DNA from: Camellia lanceoleosa
Taxonomy: Eukaryota; Streptophyta; Magnoliopsida; Ericales; Theaceae
Direction of reading: 5' to 3'
Assembly (NCBI GenBank): GCA_025200525.1
Contig: CM045759.1
Coordinates: 496,001-560,000, forward strand
Length of the DNA stretch: 64,000 nucleotides
The notes under the pieces were generated by a model. That model made no database searches. It worked only from the letters and a program-made list of their open reading frames with translations, and had not been told where the DNA came from. Of this stretch, positions 52,083 through 63,222 are shown piece by piece. A program made the position numbers and the translations under genes. Positions within the stretch are counted from its first letter, which is position 1. Every line of letters begins with the position of its first letter.

Positions 52083-53843
52083 ATGTATTTCAGCTACCTC
52101 CGGTACCAGCTGGCGTTCATCATCAGGAGGTTCATTTTGCTATACGTACCACTAGTTTTAGTATTACTACTTGGTGATCATCATCGAGGTGGTGGTGGTG
52201 GTGGTTTAGCCGTGGTGGAGGCAGGGGGGCTGGCATGCAACTGGGGGTTGCGTGCAACACATCCACTACCACCCAACATAGTGGTCAAGTTAATGAAGGA
52301 CAACGGCTTCGACAAAGTGAAGCTCTTCGAAGCTGATCCTGGGGTCATGAAGGCTCTTGGGAATTCCGGTATCCAGGTTATGCTCGGGATACCCAACGAC
52401 TTCTTAGCACCCCTTGCTAGCAGCGTTGGAGTCGCTGAGGATTGGGTCTCCCAAAATGTTTCCTCCTTTATTTCCAAATATGGTGTAGATATAAGGTTAG
52501 TCCTTTCTTCTCACTCCATCATTTTCTGGTATCTTTCTGTCAATACAACAATTAAGAACATCATTGAACAATAAGAAGTTGAAGTTGAAGTTGAAGCATG
52601 CTAATTAAAAATAAAATAAAATAAAATAAATGCGTGGGAACTGAATTTGAATTTTTTCAGGTATGTAGCTGTTGGCAACGAACCTTTCCTCAAGACGTAT
52701 AACGGCACATACCTGAAAACAACATTTCCAGCACTTGAAAATATTCAAGCTGCGTTGATCAAAGCTGGGTTAGGCCGACAGGTGAAGGTTACCGTCCCTC
52801 TAAATGCAGATGTCTACCAGACACAGAGTGGCCTACCCTCTGGGGGTGACTTTCGATCTGACATCCGTGGTCTCATGATCTCTATCGTCAAATTCCTAAG
52901 CAACAGCGCTGCTCCCCTAACCATTAACATCTACCCATTCCTCAGCCTCTATGACGACCCCCATTTCCCAGTTGAATTCGCCTTCTTCTCTGGCACTTCT
53001 TCCCCTGTTGTTGACGGCCCTATATCTTACACCAACGTCTTCGAAGCCAACTTCGACACCCTTATTTGGGCTCTTGAAAAAAATGGTTTTGCATCCATGC
53101 CCGTCATTGTTGGCGAGGTCGGATGGCCAACTGACGGCAGCCTCAATGCTAACAACGACAACGCTCGCAAGTTCAATCAAGGTTTGATCAACAGGATAAT
53201 TCAAGGCCAAGGCACTCCCAAACGGAAATCCCCGCCTGACATCTATTTATTTGCACTCATCGACGAAGATGCCAAGAGCATCGATCCTGGGAATTTTGAG
53301 CGGCACTGGGGTATGTTCTACTACGATGGAACCCTGAAATACCCTCTGGCTCTGGATTTAGCTTCTGGTGGTGGTCGTAATAATCGAACTCTGGTAGCAG
53401 CCAAGGGTGTCCGATATTTGGCAAGGCAGTGGTGTATAATGGCTCCAGAAGCAAGTGTTTCGGATCCCAATTTGTTAAGTAGCATCAATTACGCTTGCAC
53501 TTATGCAGATTGCACCAGTCTTGGATATGGATCCTCTTGCGCTGGGCTAGATGTTAGGGGCAATGCTTCATACGCTTTTAACATGTACTATCAGACCATG
53601 AATCAACAGAAAGGATCATGTCAATTCTCTAATTTATCAACCATCACAGCTATAGATCCATCCCCGCACAATTGCCGATTTGAGATCATGACCGACCTTG
53701 GAAAGCATGAGCAGAGCACCACAAGTCCAAGCACTTCTTCGTCGCCTCCTGGAACTGGAACTGGATTAATAAGCAAGCGAAACTCAATTATTGCCTTTGC
53801 AGCAGCACTTCTGTCGTCATCATTGATAATTTGTTTTCTCTGA
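52083..53843 (+). CDS. GPI-anchored glucan endo-1,3-beta-glucosidase (GH17 + X8/CBM43)
   Basis: Two exons (52083-52495, 52661-53843; GT-AG) encode 531 residues. The enzyme hydrolyses internal beta-1,3-glucan (callose) bonds at the cell surface or plasmodesmata. An N-terminal hydrophobic segment (about 18-35, [15 protein letters not shown]) is followed by a Gly-rich stretch and then mature-like [16 protein letters not shown]17: proton-donor Glu in VAVGNEPF at the start of exon 2, nucleophile Glu in [11 protein letters not shown], plus [19 protein letters not shown]8/CBM43: [12 protein letters not shown] through YGSSC and GSCQF with paired cysteines. The C-terminus has a Ser/Pro/Thr-rich spacer ([16 protein letters not shown]) and a hydrophobic tail ([19 protein letters not shown]), a GPI signal. 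Close in layout to Arabidopsis glucanases 5/6-type. Intact; the length is usual for the class. Confidence 0.95.
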
Positions 53844-54483
53844 ATGACTACTGCCATTTTCAAGGGCTCCTAATCCCCGCCCTTCTGGTACAACGACTTG
53901 TGAAATTCTCTTGATTTTAGAGGATATTTTTTCTGAAAATCCATCAAGATTCTCCAACTTAACCAGTTTGTCAATGACGTAAAACATTTAATTGAAAGCT
54001 TATGTTGTATCCTGTCCAATGCTATGGATTCAAAATTTGTAAATTCAGGTGAAGAAAAAAAACAAATCATGTCATTTGAATTTTGAAAGCATAGGATTTC
54101 TTATGCAACCCTAACGACAAAGGTGGTTTGGTGACAAGTTCTTGGTAGGTCCGACCTATCATGTGGCTGTGTGTTCCACCTAGTAGTAAGGGAACACATA
54201 ATCATTTTGCCTTACAAAAAATTTTAAAAATTTATTTGATAGTTCCGGACCATTATGTGACATTGTCTAAATGGTGCTCCACAATGATCACCTAGCAAAA
54301 GCATTTATCGGTAACACATACTAACTCACATTTGATAAGTAGTTAGAAGAAAAAAGTTGACTCACTTAATATATGTTGCAGTTTCTTGCGGGTTGAGTGT
54401 AATTTGTCAATCTATATATTTGTTGTTAAGAGATATTCTGTTTCCAAATATCATTTTTGACTTGTGGTTCAGATATCAACTAA

Positions 54484-54910
54484 CTACTAGGGTTACAAAT
54501 GAGTTGAACCGAACTTTTGAGTGTTCAACCTTGTTTACTAAGAATTAGTCGAGTTCGAGCTCAAGTCAAGCTTAAATAATCAAACTTAGCTCGCCAAGTA
54601 TTTGAAGAATTCGAACTCAACTCAAGCCAATTCAAATATATAAACGAGCCTAAAAATCAAGCTCAAGGTTGTTCATTTAGTAAACAAACTGAGGTCAAAC
54701 GAGCTTTAATTACCAACAATATAAATATGAATTGTTGAATGAAAATTTATGGTTCACATATCAAGTACAAATCGAAACTTTTTGTTGAATAATTCATATA
54801 AGAATTGAGCGAAAATAATATGCTTTTAACTATTTTGATCCCAACAATGCCATGTGATTGCCAATGTGATGCTTTTCAACTAAGGGCAAATTGATTTTTA
54901 ATTGTCCTAG
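54484..54910. mobile_element. MITE family E, copy 2 (right end uncertain)
   Basis: CTAGGGTTACAAATGAGTTG followed by GTCGAGTTCGAGCTCAAGTC, AGCTCGCCAAG and AAACGAGCC matches the left arm of 27686-28334 (GGGTTGCAAATGA, GAGTTCGAGCTCGAAC). The right boundary could not be fixed. Confidence 0.5.
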
Positions 54911-55114
54911 TCAACACTACAGATTTCATGTCAAGGTCTTTTTGAAAATAAATGTAGGGACTAAGTGAAGGGACTATTTTGGTAAAAGTACATAGATGTT
55001 AAGGACTAAAATGGGATGACCAAATTTTAATAAAAATACAAGAGTATTAAGTGTAATTACTACAATCATGCCTTTTTTATACAAATTGGTCCAATTGCAA
55101 TTTAACTCGAAACA

Positions 55115-55468
55115 GGTTGGTTTGGGATGTCCTAAAAAGAAAAAAGATTTCTACCCCCAGCTGGGGGTGACACCCAGTGAGGTGTCGTGCGGGGGTTGGA
55201 CCAAAAAAACAGTTTTTTTTTTTTTTTTTTTTTGATTTTCGGCTAGTGGGGGCGCGCCACGTCACTGGGGGCACGACCCCCACTGGGGGTATGAAGCAAA
55301 GTTGTCCTAAAAAAGTGCACTTTTTGACTTATTGGTGGGTTTGGATTGGATTTGAGTTGGGTTTGATGTGATATGTTAGAGAGGTGATGTGATTTAAATA
55401 AGATGATATGACTTAAATAAGATAGTGACTTTTTGACTTTTTAACTTATTTAGTACATGCCAAACTAG
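55115..55468. mobile_element. Tourist-like MITE, copy 3, split by an insertion
   Basis: GGTTGGTTTGGGATGTCC on the left; after the nested insert at 55140-55302 the family interior resumes (AAAAGTGCACTTTTTGACTT, AGAGAGGTGATGTGATTTAA, AAGATAGTGACTTTTTGAC), ending near GTACATGCCAAAC. Without the insert its length is about that of copies 1 and 2. Confidence 0.75.
55140..55302. mobile_element. 163-bp MULE-like insertion with 11-bp target duplication
   Basis: Flanked by TGTCCTAAAAA at 55129-55139 and 55303-55313, a duplication length in the Mutator-like range. The interior has an inverted G/C-rich pair: ACCCCCAGCTGGGGG and CACCCAGTGAGGTGTCGTGC on one side, GGGGCACGACCCCCACTGGGGG on the other, separated by a poly-T run. 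Strongly GC-rich against the flanks. Confidence 0.7.
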
Positions 55469-55904
55469 CGAATTGATTGAAACAATAAAAAGATCAAGCG
55501 GCCTGCAAGTGTAAGTATGCAAAGTGAAATTTATCTTTTAAGTAATTTGATTAAAATGTTGGGAATTAGATACTTTTGAAAATCAAGTTAGGGGAATTTT
55601 TTTTTCTAAAAGGTCAAAATGAAAACTCATTAATATTTAAAGGTGTAAAGTGTAATTTGTCGAAAAGAAAAAGCAAAACAATTCTGGATGGGATGTGTTT
55701 TTGTACCCATTTTGCTCCGCCTTATGTAGCTCAAACACCTTTCTTTTCTTTGAATTCGGAAGATCAGAATCTCATTATTGTCGTTCTTCTGACACTGATA
55801 AAATGTATATGCATGTAGGTGAGTGTCTTCAGAACCATTATGTTCTAGCATAAGTGGGGGGGCTGTGGGAGTTGAAGCATAGGTAAGATGGAAGTTCGGA
55901 AGAA

Positions 55905-56375
55905 TATAGGGATGTATAAAAAATTCGGTGAACCAATAAATCGATTCAATTTGGAACCGTTTAAATCGGTCTAATTTTCAATTTTAAGATTTTGATTACA
56001 ACTTCAAACCAAACTATGACATATTTATTTATTATTATTTTATATTTTTATATGTAAAAATTAAAATATAAAAGATCTCTTATAAGATTTGAACATTAAC
56101 TTTTGTTATAAAATTAATAAACTCTAACCAACTTAACTAAATTAATTATTATTAATTTGTTTACTAACATAAAATATATATTATATTTATTGTTATATAA
56201 AATTTCTAAAACCGTAAAATCAAGCCAAACTAAACTGGTTTTTATAGTTCGATTCTGGTTCGGTTTCATAGTTTAACACTTCGGTTACGATTCTAATTTT
56301 TCTAGAACCGGTTGCTATAGTTCGGTTCTTAATTTACTCTAAAACCAAACAAATTCAATTCATGTACAACCTAGT
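55905..56375. mobile_element. MITE with CGGTTCGG-type arms
   Basis: Left GATGTATAAAAAATTCGGTG, CCGTTTAAATCGG. Right GGTTCGGTTTCATAG, GAACCGGTTGCTATAGTTCGG and AATTCATGTACAACC. The ends are inverted relatives of a common plant GGTGTACA...CGGTTCGGTT element. The centre is AT-rich and non-coding. Confidence 0.6.
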
Positions 56376-56869
56376 AGAATATGCACGAGGAAGAGAAGTA
56401 AATTTGTGTGTGAGATAGTTAGTCAGGCAAACATATTGTCAAGCAAGTGGTGTGCCTAATTTGGCTATATCCATACGTATAGAAGAAATACAAATCAAGA
56501 TGTCAATATATCCATAACAAAGAAAAACAAGCAAAAAAATTCATTAAATTACATACACCAGAATGTAGAGTTTTTGTAGGTAACCCTGAGTATCAACCCA
56601 AAAACTTATAAAAGAAAAAAAATTGAGAGAAGAGACAACTTCAACACACTGAGAGTATTGCATATTGCAGACTGTCTTCGCTCGCACCAAATGAGAAACC
56701 GTCCTAGACAGCCAGGTCGGGTGTTGGACTCATGAACGAGACCTACCCACCCACTTACTTTGGAGGAGGCAGTAGTTTGGTAAAGAGTAATGCTATAGAA
56801 TATTTAGTAAAATATTTCGGATCCTTGCGTTTGATTAAAAGATTTAAGAAGAGATTTAGAAAGAAAAAA

Positions 56870-59040
56870 GAAAAAGATATGTCAAATTAAATAAAATATA
56901 TATTATATTTTACTGTTATTGTTTATTTTACTATTTTTATTGTCTTAATTTTTGTTTTGTCCTGTCTTACTTCTTTCTTGCTTCGCACTTTCTTTCTTGC
57001 TTCTTTTGTTATCTAGAAAAGTTAATTGCTTTTTATAAAGGCATCATCTTTCATCACCCGTCCATAGTCAGCAAAACCATTCATGACCGAGTCAATGCTA
57101 ATAAAATCATTTACCATTTTTTATATATACACAATATTGTATTCATGGATGAATGGGATCTCCCTTTTTTCTTTTGTGACCTTCCCAATCACAAGATCCA
57201 ATATAGTTATTATGATTATATGGATGCCTAGTTTAAGATCCTTCTCTACTAAAATGAGTCATACAATCACTCCCAGTTCTTCTCTTTGGACCATAAATTC
57301 AAGTCAAAATTTCTTTCATGGTTTCTGAGGTGGTGGTCTTAACACAGTGCCATTCCAAAAATTATTCCTACTAATTTAATGGAATAAGTCAACATAAAAG
57401 TCAATTTCCTATATTGCTCAATTTTATATCCAAATATAAAATCTCTTGGATATTTAAATGGCAATACAATATTTCCAACAACCTAGTCAGTCGCCAGCAT
57501 TTTGTCAAATAGTGGGATGCCTTCAAAGTCCAACACATTATTGAGCAAGTCCAGCAAGAATTTACAATCAATATTCATGTTCTTACTCCTATATGTTAAA
57601 TCTTCTCAGCAGAAGCCAACTGCTTTAGTTGCTCAAGGAAGCCCACTTTCTTTTACCACAGTCAGACTTGGGAGCATAACAGTCAGTTTTGAGCCTTCAA
57701 AATCCAAGTCATCCAAGTCAAAGCCCAAGTCTAAGACCAGTAATGAAGAGCTTATTCAGATTGCAAAGTTACTATTAGCCCAAGCCAAGTCACAAGATGA
57801 AGATGGTGCTTCAGATGGATCAGTCTCATCAGAAGTCTTTACTAGTTATGATCAATATGGTCTACAATTCCAAGATGCTCAAGACCCATATGCCTAAAAC
57901 AGTCATTGGATTCCATATATACATCAGTTTCAATCACTACTCTTACTTTGAGAAAACCTGTTGATATATATATTGATTCCCCATCAGTTAACTGTGCAAT
58001 TACAAGAGAGAGAGAGAGAGAGTTAAAAGTAGACAGCTTTCCATCAGTCACCAAAAGTTGCCCACAACACTTATATACCTCTTACTCTTCAGCTTTTGAA
58101 GTCACAAGCCTCACAGTGAACCTCCTACTTTTCAGCTTTTGAAGTCACAAGCCTCATAGTCATCTGGTTGGCTTATAAAAGAGCTTCTCTAGTTTGGGAA
58201 AAGACAGAATTTTCAAGAATTGAGAATTCACTTGCTTTTCACTCTCTTACTTTTCACTCTCAAAAAATTGTGTTCAAGTTGTATTTTGAAGTTAGGCTTT
58301 CAAGTTATTTCCAGTAAATAATTTACGATTGTAAGTTAGTTTTATTTCAGTTAGCTATCTTTTAATTATTTTTACTGTTGTTGTTGTTGTTTATTTTACT
58401 GTTTTTATTGTCTTAATTTTTGCTTTGCTTTGTCTTGTCTTGCTTCTTTCTTGCTTTTGTCCTTGCTTTCTTGCTTCTGCCCTTTCTTTGGTATCAGAGC
58501 CAAGTTGGTTGATGATAGTTAACTATTTAGTTATTTTTGTTTAATTCTTCTCATTTCTTTCTCTGTAATTTAATATTGCAATTTCTTTTTCTAATGATTT
58601 ATCTTTATTTTTTAATTCTTTAATTGTTAATTTAATTTGGTAAATTTCTTTCTGTAAATCTTGTAAGGTTACTTCTTAATGATAAGCTTTTTTAAATCTT
58701 TCTAAAGTAGAAGTTTAATTGATAATTGGTTTATAGGCAAAAAGATTAGATAATCCATTAATAAAATTTTCTTTCCAAAATGATTTAGTATGATCATCTC
58801 TAAGCATAACTCTAGAAGTAAAGACATATTTATACCAACAAAAATCACTTAATGTAGGACAAGTTAAATTATAAACTTGATCATGGATGCGAGAATAAAT
58901 ATTAATAAATATTTGAATAAAATACTTGATTATGATAAATATTAAAATGTTAATACCATCAAATTTACTTGTTCGTATGTCTTTATCAAATATAAAGAAG
59001 TCATCTTCATCAAACTCAATGTAACATTTTTCCTTAAACA
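56870..59040. mobile_element. Rearranged endogenous pararetrovirus-like (Caulimoviridae) fragments
   Basis: A Met-tRNA primer site TGGTATCAGAGCCA lies at 58489-58502, 310 bp after a TATA box (GCTTATAAAAGAG, 58171). The preceding leader has a 43-bp direct repeat (TTCAGCTTTTGAAGTCACAA at 58088 and 58131). No CA-ended LTR precedes the primer site, which fits a pararetrovirus better than an LTR element. + strand coding debris at 57,060-57,360 (a YSYYDYMDA stretch, stop codons) and 57502-57897 resembles a polyprotein end region. A minus-strand piece (58715-59041; TLSDFCWYKYVF-type) resembles a coat-protein region. The TTTATTTTACT...TTGCTTCTTTC leader block is duplicated at 56,925-57,015 and 58,380-58,480. 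The mixed orientation and stops show a dead, shuffled insertion. The family assignment is from motif memory. Confidence 0.5.
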
Positions 59041-59081
59041 ACCCTCCCTCCCATCAATTGTATTAGTTCATGTACTTGGGT

Positions 59082-59112
59082 ATGTATGTATGTATGTATG
59101 TAGGTATGTATG
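59082..59112. repeat. (GTAT)n microsatellite
   Basis: Seven GTAT-type tetramers with one GTAG variant, about 400 bp upstream of the HAD gene start codon. Confidence 0.85.
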
Positions 59113-59505
59113 TTGTTGTTAGGAAAGGAGGAAAGTCGGTTTGTGGGTTGCTGCGAGGTTGCACTCTCCTTCTCCCCCCATTTCACGAATAGCCTCTCAT
59201 CTCATTTCATTAAAAGCTGTTGAAATTCAGCATTACCATTCAATTCTTTTCTGCAATGAAATCCTCGGTCTTTCTTGTTGCCGATGTTGTACAAGTGGAA
59301 TTAATCGCTCTTCCACAAACTTATTTTTTATTTTATTTGGCCACATAAAAGAAGAAGAAACAGGTTTTTTCTTTTCCTTCCCTTTTTATTGGAAATTTGA
59401 GAGAAAGAGAAGAGAGGAAAGGAAAGGAGAGAAAGACAGAGCGAGGGAGATTGTGTTGGATTGGATGCCATAGAGAGAGGGAGAGAGAGTGTGTGAAAGA
59501 TCGTT

Positions 59506-60836
59506 ATGATAAAGAGGCAAAGCCTACGTTCATCGTTATTATCATTGTTTGATCCGCAGCAGCACCGTAGCCGCTGCCGCCGCCATCGCTTGGGGGGTCG
59601 TAGTTTAATGGCTGCCGCCTTTTCACTGTTTCAAGGCGGAAACGATCCATTATTAGTAGTACTATCCAAGAGATTGCAAGCCCATGCCCTCCTACATCAC
59701 CATCATCGCAACCAACGGTATCATTCTTATGCTTCCTCCTCCTCCTCAAGCCTAATTGGCCGCTTTCCTTTTCCTTCTTCTTCTTCTTCTTCTTCTTCTT
59801 CTGTCGGAGGAGGAGGAGGAGGAGGAGCTACGTTGCTACTAAATGGAAGATGTGTCAATGGGGGCCTGACTCTCAAGGGTTGCTCCTCCTCCGACAGTTG
59901 GGACTACATCCGCAAAAAAAGGATTGACGACAACAGCAGCAACAACAATCATCATCATCGTCATCATCAAAACCATAACAATGCATTTCAGAATGCTCAG
60001 GCATTTGCTCCGACCCTGCCACAGCTGGTTCGTGATTCCAAGATTGGATTAGAAGAAGATGAATGCGATGCTGCTGCTGCTGCTGCTAGATTTGCATCAT
60101 GTGACCCTCGTAGCCCCCTTGGTTTCCCAGATCAACCATTCCCTGCCAAAATTGTTGTTGCTGTTGACGTGGACGAGGGTATCTCTACTGTGTGCATACA
60201 TACATACATACATACATACTCTTTCGATCTCTTCTTTACCACCCCCACCCCCCATTCACTCTCTTTAAAATTGCATTCTCGATTAATTTACGCCATTTCA
60301 TTTCAAATGATCAACAATGTTTCAATATGATTAAAGGATTTGCACCTTCACTGATATACCTAGGTAATGAATCCACTTGCACACTCAATTCCTTGCCTGG
60401 ATCATGCTTTTATAATCTCCCAGTGATCCTAGCCTGCCTTTTTTGTTGACAAGTACACTATTTTGTCGCACTCACAATCACAATCAAAATTCAATTTCAC
60501 AAGCAATTTATCATCTTCTCTTCTTGTCTCGGTTGCTATTTTCATCAAGTCTGGAACCCATTGATTTAGGTTTTATGAGGGTCGCTTGTGCATACCTTGG
60601 TTTTTTTTTTTTTTTTTGGTCTTAAAAATTTACCTCTTGATGTACTGCAGCTTCTTGTGAATGCTTCTCATTCTCCATTCAACCTCACTAAGATTTTCAT
60701 GCTGACGCACATTTATCTCACGTTTCTTTGGCATGCAGTTCTCGGAAACTTTGTATCAGCTCTAAATAGGTTTATTGCAGATCGTTACTCTTTGAATCAC
60801 TCAGTCTCAGAGTACCACGTCTATGAGTTCTTCAAG
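59506..60836 (+). CDS. HAD-superfamily hydrolase, 5' part (exons 1-2)
   Basis: Exon 1 59506-60178 and exon 2 60739-60836 (GT-AG, phase fits: G|TT valine) give the first 257 residues; the rest lies beyond the window. Exon 1 has a long low-complexity N-terminal part (Ser, Gly, His, Asn and Ala runs), then a conserved LPQLVRDSKIGLEEDECDA-like stretch and SPLGFPDQPFPAKIVVAVDVDE. The junction reads VAVDVDEVLGNFVSALNRFI, whose DVDEV is the HAD motif I (nucleophile Asp and +2 Asp). Exon 2 continues ADRYSLNHSVSEYHVYEFFK. Plant proteins of this family are annotated as 5'-nucleotidase/HAD-like; the substrate is not established here. The basic, Ser/Arg-rich start could be an organelle transit peptide. 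An in-frame ATG at 59608 is an alternative start. Homopolymer runs (HHHH, poly-S, poly-G) are coded by near-perfect trinucleotide repeats. Confidence 0.85.
60179..60738. other. HAD gene intron 1
   Basis: 560-bp intron with a (CATA)n run straight after the donor (about 60,195-60,220) and a T18 run near 60,602. No other features. Confidence 0.75.
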
Positions 60837-61199
60837 GTATATTATCCGCTGGCCTTAATTAGGTTCATCTGTGAAAGTGAATTACCAAAATGTTAGTTAT
60901 ATTGCAATTGTTTTATGATTTTCTTATTCTTTAACTCGTAGCATTTACAAGCAGTGCCTCAAATCCACTATGGAGCAAGTTGCTTTCTATATCCGTTCTC
61001 TGCATTATATGTATTTTTCCCTTATTTTATTGTTCTGTCTTTTCCTTCCTGACAAGGCCAATAAAATTTGCTTGAATTTAGCATTACAAATATTTCATAT
61101 GCTGTTTTCCTTCTTCAGTGAAGCTCCTTGCTTCAATCTCCATTCATTCAACATGATTTCGTTACCAATGACCAGTGGTTGAATGTGTCATGCAACGGT

Positions 61200-61912
61200 G
61201 TGAGAGTTTTGTGAAGAACATCTCAACTTAGAGCATAAGTCTTGAGTAAAACATGAAGATCTTTTATTCTTGGATCAAGACTACCATGGGTTTCTATTAT
61301 TTTCCTTCTTGTAAAATAAAGCTTCTCTTAACTCTCTCAAATGCTACTAGGGTCATGTGTGTCCTCTAATAGATGCAAAAGCCAGTTATTTATGTTTTGG
61401 AAAAAATAAAACAACCTGACGACCCTCCACATGACCACTTAAGCGGCTTTCTAGTGCACTTTGAGTGGAGCTCTCAGCATCTGTGTGTGCACGAGTGGCC
61501 TTTCGCGCACATTTTGGGTGGGTTTCTCTGTACTTCTACAAACGATCCTTTGCTTGAACGGCATTTTGGGTGCTGGTTCAAGTGGACCTCTTTGGATCTT
61601 GGCAGCCTTGCAGGTCTATAAGTTGTGTGCTCGAGCCGGTTCCTAAGGATTTTTATGAATTTTCAAGGCAAATATTTTAAATATAAAAGCAGGTTAAATT
61701 TGTCCATTTGAAAAGCTGTGCCCCATGTCTAATGCAAGCTCATGCAATTGAAGTGAAGTTTTGCACAAACCTTGAACTAGTCTTCAATAGATCTCTTCAC
61801 AATACTAAAGTTAACCTTACAACCGTGCTCCCAAAAAATACACATATTTAACAATTTGTCTCATGGATATTGTCAACGTAATTTATCCTATAACAATCTC
61901 CCCCCTTTAGCA
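61200..61912 (-). mobile_element. Copia-like LTR fragment with polypurine tract
   Basis: On the minus strand, GTCAGAAAAATGCTAAAGGG then GGGGAGATTGTTATAGG (61,890-61,920) reads as the polypurine tract AAAGGGGGGAGAT followed by an LTR start TTGT, as in copia elements. The sequence to its left (61,200-61,890) would be the LTR. Its outer end and target duplication were not found. Confidence 0.4.
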
Positions 61913-62420
61913 TTTTTCTGACAAAACTCTATTACCAATAATGAAACCCAAAATATTCATACTAAGAGTAATAGCTAGCCTACGATCCCCACAAAAACTG
62001 ATCTAACCAGACTCGTTGTTTGGATCAACTGGGAGAAACTGGATTAACTTGTAAACTTGTATCTAACACTCGACAAAATACGTCATGAAATGCATTAGAT
62101 TTTTGTTAAGAACTATAAAAGTAGTAAACAATAAAACATCCTGCATAAAGAGAGATAAGTATGTAAAGAACTAAGATAAAGCATGAAATAGCTAGACAAT
62201 ATTTGTTGATCAAAAAAAAAAAAAAAAATAGCTATACAATATCAAACATGACGTGAATTAGAGCAAAAAATCCTTAAACAACAGATAGCCATGAACATGG
62301 CATCTATATTCTTAGTTCTCTCACCCTTTTTGTCACGAGATGTAAAATGGGAACAAATCTAACCAAAATAGAAACTAAAAAAACAAAAACAAATCTCTTC
62401 AGTTTTAGTATTTTCGTCAT

Positions 62421-62750
62421 TTGGTCACTGATGGTCCATACTTCATCACATGTACACCAATCTTGTCTGAAGCCAATCAAGATGTGTGTCTAGGAGATGA
62501 AGATACTCCAGAACTATCATATGTTTTCAGAACTCTATCAAATATGACGAGATCTGTTGCATCTGGACCTGGTATTGTTGCTAGTGGTGGTATGGTAGTG
62601 CATGTTGAGGAGGAAGATCCTTATTGGAGTGAGGATGAAAATCAGAACTCTGAGACACTGTTGAGTATAAATGGGCCTAGAAAACTTGCCCGTGGACGTA
62701 GAAGTAGACATGTGAACCTCATGGAGCATATCCAAGCTAGTAATGAATGA
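62421..62750 (+). other. Unassigned acidic/basic open reading frame
   Basis: 109 codons from ATG to TGA with a plausible protein composition: an acidic middle (VEEEDPYWSEDENQN) and a basic end (KLARGRRSRHVNLMEH). I do not recognise a family. It has no obvious splice context with the HAD gene and lies among transposon debris. It may be the last coding piece of a transposon gene or a chance frame. Confidence 0.3.
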
Positions 62751-63048
62751 CCCCAAAGGTAAGCAGCCAGTACTTTGTGGGTGAGGGAAGTTTACATAGA
62801 TAAGAGCATCAACAATAGAATAGCCGTTCCATCCATTTGACTATTGTAGTTAGTCTTAGCTGTCAAAATCTCACTCTAGTGGCCTCATGCCAGACTTGCT
62901 AAACTAACTTTGAGCTACAGTACCTCGCCAGGGGAGACGGGGCACTGTTCAATAACTTCTTACTTTTTTATTAGTTTATTCATCTCTTGTACGCTCATTG
63001 GTGTCCTGTTTGTGGGAGGGATGTTATATGTCATGGAATTTGGGGGAA

Positions 63049-63201
63049 GGGTGCTATATATCACCAAAATATTTCACTCAAACAAACTCTTCACTATTTT
63101 TATTTATTTGTTTATTTATATATAGTTATTCCTACATATACATGAATTTTATAGCATGAATACACATATAGAGGTGAAATAAATCAGGTGATAAATAGCA
63201 T
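63049..63201. mobile_element. MITE family A, copy 3
   Basis: The best-preserved copy: GGGTGCTATATATCACCAAA on the left and GTGAAATAAATCAGGTG, ATAAATAGCAT on the right, imperfect ~28-bp inverted ends, 153 bp long. It contains GCATGAATACACATATAGAGG. Confidence 0.8.
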
Positions 63202-63222
63202 TTTCTAAAAAAAAAACATATG

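Larger units (their letters stand above)
53844..59505. other. Intergenic region, GH17 to HAD gene
   Basis: 53,844-54,100 is probably the GH17 3' UTR. Then come a family E MITE start (54,484), a Tourist-like MITE with nested insertion, a CGGTTCGG-type MITE, pararetrovirus-like pieces and a (GTAT)n run, listed separately. 54,100-54,480 and 55,480-55,900 hold nothing recognisable. Confidence 0.7.

Noticed and set aside
57502..57897. 131-codon + strand frame as a host gene
   Set aside because: It lies in the pararetrovirus-like block, just before its TATA/primer-site region, with stops upstream in the same coding trend; best read as viral-type debris.
62421..62750. Third exon of the HAD gene
   Set aside because: The sequence has no resemblance to the HAD region expected after exon 2 and carries its own stop.
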